64,000 bases of DNA from Erythrobacter sp. 3-20A1M (GTDB lineage Bacteria > Pseudomonadota > Alphaproteobacteria > Sphingomonadales > Sphingomonadaceae), in contig NZ_CP045200.1 in the NCBI RefSeq assembly GCF_018636735.1, positions 124,001 through 188,000 on the forward strand, given 5' to 3'. How positions within the stretch are numbered: the stretch's first letter is position 1; each line of letters opens with the position of its first letter. A program made the position numbers and the translations under genes. Under the pieces are notes generated by a model, which did no database searches, was not told the origin of the DNA, and saw only the letters and a list, made by a program, of their open reading frames with translations. This document shows, one piece after another, positions 58,835 through 64,000 of this stretch.

Positions 58835-59206
58835 TTACGCGTCGACCGGCCGGTTGTCGCGGCGCTCCGCAATGCGGGCGCGCTTGCCGGTGCGGCCGCG
58901 CAGATAATACAGCTTCGCCCGGCGCACAACGCCGCGGCGGACCACGGTGACGCTGTCGATGATCGGCGAATAGAGCGGGAAGACGCGCTCCACACCTTCG
59001 CCGAAGCTGATCTTGCGGACGGTGAAATTGCTGCCCATCGCGCGGTTCGAACGCGCGATGCACACGCCTTCGAAGTTCTGCACGCGCTCACGGGTGCCCT
59101 CGACCACGCGTACGCCGACGCGCAGCGTATCGCCGGGGCGGAAATCCGGAATATCCTTGCCGAGATTGGCGATCGCCTCGGCTTCGAGTTGCTGAATCAG
59201 GTTCAT
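58835..59206 (-). CDS. rplS: 50S ribosomal protein L19
   Basis: Large-subunit protein at the 30S interface. 123 residues: [22 protein letters not shown] near 22-43 (shown here across [11 protein letters not shown] and [15 protein letters not shown]), [21 protein letters not shown], and [18 protein letters not shown]. Its ATG overlaps the trmD stop by four bases, the usual trmD-rplS coupling; a terminator follows at 58772. Confidence 0.96.
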   Translation of the reverse strand: MNLIQQLEAEAIANLGKDIPDFRPGDTLRVGVRVVEGTRERVQNFEGVCIARSNRAMGSNFTVRKISFGEGVERVFPLYSPIIDSVTVVRRGVVRRAKLYYLRGRTGKRARIAERRDNRPVDA

Positions 59207-59949
59207 TGACCCTGGTCCCTATCTTCATGCCGCGCGCCAGAGGCAGACTGGGCCCGAGCGCCACCGCGGCGCTCCCAAAGGTCCGGCCTGCGTAACCGTG
59301 TATCGTCCTCGCTGCGTTGCTTGCGCCACGCCGCGATCTTCGCATGATCCCCCGATCGCAGCACTTCGGGGATCGTGCGCCCTTCCCATTCCGGAGGTCG
59401 GGTGTAGTGCGGATATTCGAGCAGCCCTTCCTCGAAGGATTCCTCGATACCGCTTGAAGCCGCGCCCATTACGCCGGGAAGCAGGCGAATGCAAGCGTCG
59501 AGTATGGCGAGCGCCGCCGGTTCGCCGCCGGACAGCACGATGTCGGCAAGGCTAACCTCCTCGACGTCCCGCCCGGCGAAAATCCGCTCGTCGAACCCCT
59601 CGAACCGGCCGCATAGCACCGTCACCCCCGGCCCCGCCGCCAGGTCCCGGATACGCGCCTGCGTGATCGGAGTCCCGCGCGGCGTCATCGCGAGCACCGG
59701 CGCGGCGGGCTGCTTCTCGCGCGCATGGTCGATCGCAGCGGCGAGAATGTCGGGCTTGAGCACCATCCCCGCTCCGCCACCCGCCGGGGTATCGTCCACC
59801 GTACGGTGCCGGTCGGTGGCAAAATCGCGGATCTGCACGGTATCGAGGGACCATGCGCCTTCGCTCAGCGCCCGCCCCGCCAGCGAAACACCGAGCGGCC
59901 CGGGAAACATCTCGGGATAAAGCGTCAGGACGGTGGCGGCGAAGGTCAT
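59203..59949 (-). CDS. trmD: tRNA (guanine-N1)-methyltransferase
   Basis: Makes m1G37 in tRNAs, preventing frameshifts. 248 residues: [20 protein letters not shown] start, [16 protein letters not shown], the knot region [13 protein letters not shown] and [20 protein letters not shown], and [22 protein letters not shown]. Standard length and complete. The usual upstream neighbour rimM lies 1.9 kb away beyond two plus-strand genes. Confidence 0.96.
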   Translation of the reverse strand: MTFAATVLTLYPEMFPGPLGVSLAGRALSEGAWSLDTVQIRDFATDRHRTVDDTPAGGGAGMVLKPDILAAAIDHAREKQPAAPVLAMTPRGTPITQARIRDLAAGPGVTVLCGRFEGFDERIFAGRDVEEVSLADIVLSGGEPAALAILDACIRLLPGVMGAASSGIEESFEEGLLEYPHYTRPPEWEGRTIPEVLRSGDHAKIAAWRKQRSEDDTRLRRPDLWERRGGARAQSASGARHEDRDQGQ

Positions 59950-60005
59950 GGCGCGCCGCTTAGACCGCGCAGGAGCGCAACGCCATCCCGTGCGTTTGAG
60001 CTGCG

Positions 60006-60914
60006 ATGGACGATTGCATCATCATCGGGGCGGGACCGGCGGGGCTGACTGCGGCGATCTATCTCGCGCGGTTCTATCTCAAGGTCCGGCTGTTCGATTG
60101 CGGCACCAGCCGGGCGGCGCTGATCCCGCGCACGCACAACCATGCGGGCTATCCCGATGGGATTACGGGTACCGACCTGCTCGACCGCATGCGCAGGCAG
60201 GCCGCCCGCTTCGGCGCGGTACGAGAGGAACGGCGGGTCACCGCGCTGGCCCGCGAGGACGGGCATTTCCGGATCGAGACCGAACGGGAGAGCTTCGCCG
60301 CGCGCTCCGTGTTGCTCGCGACCGGCGTGTTCAACCGCCACCCGCCCGGCATGGACGACACCTTGCACGACGAGGCGCTGGCGCGCGGCCTGCTGCGCTA
60401 TTGCCCCATCTGCGACGGCTACGAGGTCACCGACAAGCGCGTGGGCGTGATCGGCACCGGCGACCATGGCACGCGCGAGGCGCTGTTCCTGCGCGGCTAT
60501 ACCGCCGACGTGACGCTGGTCGCGCCCGATGTAGATCACGAGCTGGACGAGGAATGCCAGGCCGAACTCGCCGAAGCCGGAATTGAAACACACGACGGCC
60601 CATGCGGCGAATATCGGATCGAGGGCGACAGGCTCGCGGTCGAAACCGCCGACGGCTGGCTGCAATTCGACAGCGTCTATCCCGCGCTCGGCTCCCACAT
60701 CCGTTCCGAACTGGCGGTAAATCTCGGCGCGGAGGCAACGGAAGAGGGCTGCCTGACGGTCGACGACCATCTGGAAACCACGGTGCCCGGCCTGTTCGCT
60801 GCGGGCGACGTGGTGCTCGGGCTCGATCAGATCAGCCACGCGATGGGGCAGGCCGGAGTCGCCGCGACGACGATCCGCAACCATCTGGCGCAGGAACGGC
60901 CCCTGCGGCGCTGA
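60006..60914 (+). CDS. Thioredoxin-reductase-like FAD/NAD(P) oxidoreductase
   Basis: 302 residues: FAD motif [18 protein letters not shown] at 6-23, NADP site [15 protein letters not shown], and C-terminal [28 protein letters not shown] pair lies near 138-141 where thioredoxin reductases have CATC, so redox-active cysteines are probably retained. Sequence divergence suggests a partner other than the housekeeping thioredoxin. It is one of two plus-strand genes inserted between trmD and rimM, 53 bp upstream of the PdxI-like gene. Confidence 0.82.
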   Translation: MDDCIIIGAGPAGLTAAIYLARFYLKVRLFDCGTSRAALIPRTHNHAGYPDGITGTDLLDRMRRQAARFGAVREERRVTALAREDGHFRIETERESFAARSVLLATGVFNRHPPGMDDTLHDEALARGLLRYCPICDGYEVTDKRVGVIGTGDHGTREALFLRGYTADVTLVAPDVDHELDEECQAELAEAGIETHDGPCGEYRIEGDRLAVETADGWLQFDSVYPALGSHIRSELAVNLGAEATEEGCLTVDDHLETTVPGLFAAGDVVLGLDQISHAMGQAGVAATTIRNHLAQERPLRR

Positions 60915-60967
60915 CCAGCGGAACCATGCACGCCCCCTCGCGCTTCGGGTCGTAAAGGAGAACCCGC

Positions 60968-61855
60968 ATGACCGATCGCCCTCTCGACCCCGCCGCCGCC
61001 GGAACGTGGCAATTGGGCGACCGCACCGTGAAACGCATGGGCTACGGCGCGATGCAACTCGCAGGCGAAGGCGTATTCGGGCCGCCCAGGGATCGCGAAG
61101 AGGCGCTGGCCGTGCTGCGCGAAGCGGTCGAACTCGGCGTGGATCATATCGACACCAGCGACTTCTACGGTCCGCACATAACCAACCGGCTGATCTGCGA
61201 GGCGCTGCATCCCTACCCCAATGATTTGACCATCGTGACCAAACTCGGCGCACGGCGCGACGAAGAGGGGCAGTGGCTCCCCTGGAACGATCCCGATGCG
61301 CTCGAACAGGGCCTACGCGACAATCTGGAACATCTTGGTCTGGAGGCGATGGAAGTCGTGAACGTGCGGATCATGGGCAGCGGCGATGGCGGCGTCGTCC
61401 CGACCGGCGAGAGTGTCGCGCGCTTCGTCGAACCGGTGGCGCGGCTTCGCGAACAAGGGCTGGTGCGGCATGTCGGCATCAGCACGGTGACCCGAGGACA
61501 GGTCGAGGAAGCCCGAACCATCTGTCCCATCGTTTGCGTCCAGAACGCCTACAACCTCGCTAATCGCGGCGACGATGCGCTGATCGACTGGCTGGCCGAT
61601 GAGGATATCGCCTACGTGCCCTACTTCCCGCTGGGCGGGTTCAGTCCGCTGCAGTCGGAGACGCTGGACGCGGTGGCGAAGGACCTCGACGCCTCGCCAT
61701 TCCAGGTCGCACTCGCCTGGCTGCTCCAGCGGTCGGACAATATCCTCGTCATCCCCGGCACCTCCTCGCGCGCGCATTTGCGCGAGAACATCGCGGCGGC
61801 GTCGCTGGACCTGCCCGAGGACGCGCTGGAGCGGCTGAACGGGATCGCGGACTAG
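60968..61855 (+). CDS. pdxI: Aldo/keto reductase, PdxI (YdbC)-like pyridoxal reductase
   Basis: 295 residues. The chain follows E. coli YdbC/PdxI closely as I recall it: MGYGAMQLAGEGVFGPPRDR, HIDTSDFYGPHITNRLI, LTIVTKLGARR, VVNVRIMG, IVCVQNAYNLANRGDDALID and YVPYFPLGGFSPLQS. Asp and Tyr in DTSDFYG and Lys in VTKLG are the catalytic set; the usual AKR histidine position reads VRIM, as in YdbC. PdxI reduces pyridoxal to pyridoxine in B6 salvage. AAAGGAG upstream of the ATG is a good ribosome site. Overlaps the rimM stop by four bases, tail to tail. Confidence 0.82.
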   Translation: MTDRPLDPAAAGTWQLGDRTVKRMGYGAMQLAGEGVFGPPRDREEALAVLREAVELGVDHIDTSDFYGPHITNRLICEALHPYPNDLTIVTKLGARRDEEGQWLPWNDPDALEQGLRDNLEHLGLEAMEVVNVRIMGSGDGGVVPTGESVARFVEPVARLREQGLVRHVGISTVTRGQVEEARTICPIVCVQNAYNLANRGDDALIDWLADEDIAYVPYFPLGGFSPLQSETLDAVAKDLDASPFQVALAWLLQRSDNILVIPGTSSRAHLRENIAAASLDLPEDALERLNGIAD

Positions 61856-62397
61856 TCCTCGACAAAAGCGGCGGTCACCACCAGCCGTTCGCCGTTCCAC
61901 TCCGGCACGGCGGCGTCGATCAGCGGCACCAGCAGAGGCTTCGCATCGGGGCGCGCGATCTCGATGATGTCGGTCGCGCCGTAATTCACCACGTCGGCGA
62001 CCGTGCCGATCGGGTCGCCCGCATCGGTCACCACGGACAGGCCGATCAGGTCGGCATGGTAGAACTCGCCCTCTTCGAGCGGCGGGAGGGTTTCCCGCGG
62101 CACGGTAAGCACCGTGCCCCGCAGCGCTTCGGCGGCATTGCGATCGGCGATCTCGGCGAACCGGGCGATGGCCCCGCCCTTCCCGTCGTCGCGCACTTTC
62201 GCAAGGGTCAGCGTGCCGTCGTTGAACCGCTTATGCGGCTTCAGCGATGCGACGCCGTCCTCGCCGAACAGCTTCAGCCGGACCTCGCCCGTCACGCCGT
62301 GCGCGCCGGTAACGGCCGCGAGCGTGACGGCGCGGCCAGGAGAATTCCCCTCGCGCCCGTCGGTGGGGTTGGAGGGGGGCCTGGCGGGGCGTGTCAT
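61852..62397 (-). CDS. rimM: 16S rRNA processing protein RimM
   Basis: Assembly factor for the 30S head. About 181 residues: LAAVTGAHGVTGEVRLKLFGE start of the RimM domain, EGEFYHADLIGLSV and VADVVNYGATDIIEI of the PRC-barrel half, and LLVPLIDAAVPE. ATG 62395-62397 gives a short unstructured head; a later start is possible. It is downstream of rpsP with a hairpin repeat between. Confidence 0.94.
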   Translation of the reverse strand: MTRPARPPSNPTDGREGNSPGRAVTLAAVTGAHGVTGEVRLKLFGEDGVASLKPHKRFNDGTLTLAKVRDDGKGGAIARFAEIADRNAAEALRGTVLTVPRETLPPLEEGEFYHADLIGLSVVTDAGDPIGTVADVVNYGATDIIEIARPDAKPLLVPLIDAAVPEWNGERLVVTAAFVED

Positions 62398-62419
62398 AGC
62401 TTCACACGCCCACCCCCGG

Positions 62420-62441
62420 CCCCTCCCGCAAGCGGGAGGGG
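62420..62441. repeat. Perfect hairpin repeat between rpsP and rimM
   Basis: CCCCTCCCGC (62420-62429) and GCGGGAGGGG (62432-62441) are exact reverse complements with two bases between. Such CCTCCCGC-type palindromes are common intergenic repeats in alphaproteobacteria. There is no U-run; it may protect mRNA ends or lower rimM expression relative to rpsP. Confidence 0.7.
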
Positions 62442-62452
62442 AGAGAGGGCCA

Positions 62453-62935
62453 TCAGCCCTCGGCCTTCTCGCCTTCGTCTGCAGTCGCCGCGGTTTCTTC
62501 CGCAGCGCCTTCCTGGGCGGCAGGAGCCTCCTCGGCGGCCGCTTCCTCGGCCGGAGCGTTGGCTTCTTCCTCGGCGGCCTTGCGCGCTTCCTCGGCCTCG
62601 GCAGCCTTCGTGGCCTTCTCCTCGGCACGTTCCTTGGCCTTCTCGCCCGGCTCGGCCTTGTTCGGGTTGTTGCGCGCGGTGCGCTCTTTCACGCCGGCGG
62701 CGTCGAGGAAGCGGGCGACGCGGTCGCTCGGCTGCGCGCCGACGCCCAGCCAGTAACGCGCGCGGTCCTCGTTCAGCTGGACGCGCTTCTCGTCGTCCTT
62801 CGCCAGCAGCGGGTTGTAGGTGCCGATCTGTTCCAGATAGGCGCCGTCACGCGGCTTGCGGCTGTCGGCGGCGACGATGCGGTAATAGGGACGCTTCTTC
62901 GCGCCACCACGGGAGAGACGGAGGGAAATTGCCAT
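62453..62935 (-). CDS. rpsP: 30S ribosomal protein S16 with long acidic tail
   Basis: 160 residues. The first 85 or so are ordinary S16 ([49 protein letters not shown]). Residues from about 86 form a Lys/Glu then Ala/Glu-rich extension of some 75 residues (for example [19 protein letters not shown]), likely disordered or helical on the ribosome surface. It lies 33 bp downstream of ffh and upstream of rimM, the classical order. Confidence 0.96.
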   Translation of the reverse strand: MAISLRLSRGGAKKRPYYRIVAADSRKPRDGAYLEQIGTYNPLLAKDDEKRVQLNEDRARYWLGVGAQPSDRVARFLDAAGVKERTARNNPNKAEPGEKAKERAEEKATKAAEAEEARKAAEEEANAPAEEAAAEEAPAAQEGAAEETAATADEGEKAEG

Positions 62936-62968
62936 GATGTGTTACCTTTCGATTCTAAACGTCTGAAA

Positions 62969-64000
62969 TCATTTCTTGGATTTGTTGAGCAGATTGGCGA
63001 GGTCAGCCGACATCGCGTCCTGGCCCCCAGCGCCGCCGGGCAGGCCGGGCATTCCGCCGCCACCCATTCCTCCGGGGCCGCCGGCACCACCCATGCCGCC
63101 GCCACCGCCGAACATTGCGGCGAGGCCCTTGAGCCCGCCCATCTTCTTGATCTGCTTCATCGCGCGCGCCATTTCCTGGTGCATCTTCAGCAGCTTGTTG
63201 ACGTCCTGCACCTGCACGCCGGAACCCGCCGCGACGCGCTTCTTGCGCTTCGCATTCATCAGCGCGGGGTTCGCGCGTTCCTTGCCGGTCATGGAGCCGA
63301 TGATCGCGTCCATGTGGACGAGCACCTTGTCGTCCATCCCGCTCGCCGCCATCGCCGCCTTGGCCTTCTTCATGCCCGGCATCATGCCGGCCAGCATGCC
63401 GAGGCCGCCCATCTTCTGCATCTGGGCCAGCTGCATGCGCAAATCGTTGAGGTCGAACTGCCCCTTCGACATGCGCTTGGCGAGCGCTTCGGCGTCTTCT
63501 TCCTTGATCGTCGCCGCGGCCTTTTCGACCAGACTGACGACGTCGCCCATGCCCAGGATCCGGTCGGCGACCCGCTTAGGGTGAAACGCCTCCAGCGCGT
63601 CGAGCTTCTCGCCCGTGCCCGCGAACTTGATCGGCTTGCCCGTGACCGCGCGCATGGAGAGGGCCGCGCCGCCGCGTGCATCGCCATCCATCCGGGTCAG
63701 GATCACGCCGGTCAGCGGCACCTCGTCGGAGAAGCTCTGCGCGACGTTGACCGCGTCCTGCCCGGTCAGGCTGTCGACCACCAGCAGCACTTCGGTCGGG
63801 GTCGAAACCCCGGCCACCGCCTTCATCTCGGCCATCAGCGCTTCGTCGACATGCAGGCGGCCCGCGGTGTCGAGCATCAGCACATCGGCGTTCTGCAACC
63901 GCGCCGCCTCCATCGCGCGGCGCGCGATATCGACCGGCTGCTGGCCCTCGACGATCGGCAGCGTCGCGACATCGACCTGCGTGCCGAGCACCGCCAGCTG
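62969..64000 (-). CDS. ffh: Signal recognition particle protein Ffh, 3' part
   Basis: SRP GTPase guiding membrane proteins to the translocon; the N-terminus lies beyond position 64000. Present are the end of the G domain (VLMLDTAGRLHVDEALM, G4 region around LTGVILTRMDGDARGGAALS, GTGEKLDALEAFHP) and the Met-rich M domain (GMLAGMMPGMKKAK, VAAGSGVQVQDVNKLLK) that binds signal peptides and 4.5S RNA. The last 60 residues are Gly/Met-rich. About 343 residues are in the window; no frameshift is seen. Confidence 0.95.
   Translation of the reverse strand, partial: QLAVLGTQVDVATLPIVEGQQPVDIARRAMEAARLQNADVLMLDTAGRLHVDEALMAEMKAVAGVSTPTEVLLVVDSLTGQDAVNVAQSFSDEVPLTGVILTRMDGDARGGAALSMRAVTGKPIKFAGTGEKLDALEAFHPKRVADRILGMGDVVSLVEKAAATIKEEDAEALAKRMSKGQFDLNDLRMQLAQMQKMGGLGMLAGMMPGMKKAKAAMAASGMDDKVLVHMDAIIGSMTGKERANPALMNAKRKKRVAAGSGVQVQDVNKLLKMHQEMARAMKQIKKMGGLKGLAAMFGGGGGMGGAGGPGGMGGGGMPGLPGGAGGQDAMSADLANLLNKSKK

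Overview
The window is GC-rich (roughly 65 %), densely packed chromosomal DNA from an alphaproteobacterium. Protein content points to Sphingomonadales, probably Erythrobacteraceae: an sdhC-sdhD-sdhA block, an S16 protein with a long Ala/Glu-rich tail, a RimB-RimK pair, paired APC permeases and many secreted metallopeptidases. This placement rests on recall of family content, not on a search. No rRNA, tRNA, CRISPR array, integrase or intact insertion sequence was seen. No gene-free stretch exceeds 300 bp.

Layout. 1-5.8 kb: the 5' part of guaB (cut by the window edge), a secreted M28 peptidase, 3-hydroxybutyrate dehydrogenase, a YpfJ-type metallopeptidase, a ClpP-like protein and a zincin-like lipoprotein. 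5.8-8.5 kb: sdhC-sdhD-sdhA, with a one-base frameshift in sdhA and no sdhB beside it. 8.6-15.3 kb: an SDR, prmA, a DUF2459 protein, a frameshifted MFS transporter, a type-B carboxylesterase and a HisKA_2-type sensor kinase. 15.3-21 kb: ligA, an alpha/beta-hydrolase, recN and bamD, all on the minus strand. 21-24.5 kb: the proline pathway, with proB diverging from proC-proA.

24.5-28.5 kb is the accessory part. A 222-bp imperfect palindrome built of hairpins and a GC-rich HTH/terminase-small-subunit-like gene are followed by an AT-richer islet. The islet encodes a two-helix membrane protein, an ImmA/IrrE metalloprotease, a Beta-family protein and, converging on them, an sce7726-like PD-(D/E)XK nuclease. 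The membrane protein and the Beta-family protein both end in EWVD. This islet is the best candidate for an undescribed, possibly anti-phage, system.

28.5-44.3 kb: lepA, a GGDEF-EAL-PilZ c-di-GMP protein, a ferredoxin-NADP reductase, a zinc-type dehydrogenase, dnaN, fabG-(beta-propeller lipoprotein)-fabD with a lost stop between the last two, LD-carboxypeptidase diverging from an Mpl-like ligase (peptidoglycan recycling), and a DUF808 protein. 44.5-49.6 kb: rpsF-rpsR-rplI, AMP nucleosidase, a SIMPL protein and rimK-rimB. 49.6-58.7 kb: an M2 dipeptidase, a hydrolase, a lipoprotein, asd, two paralogous APC permeases and an S9 dipeptidyl peptidase. 58.8-64 kb: rplS-trmD and rimM-rpsP-ffh, the usual ribosome/SRP cluster, split by two plus-strand oxidoreductase genes.

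Three places (sdhA, the MFS gene, the fabD stop) look like single-base deletions in runs of two or three identical bases. Assembly errors are a serious alternative to real mutations there.
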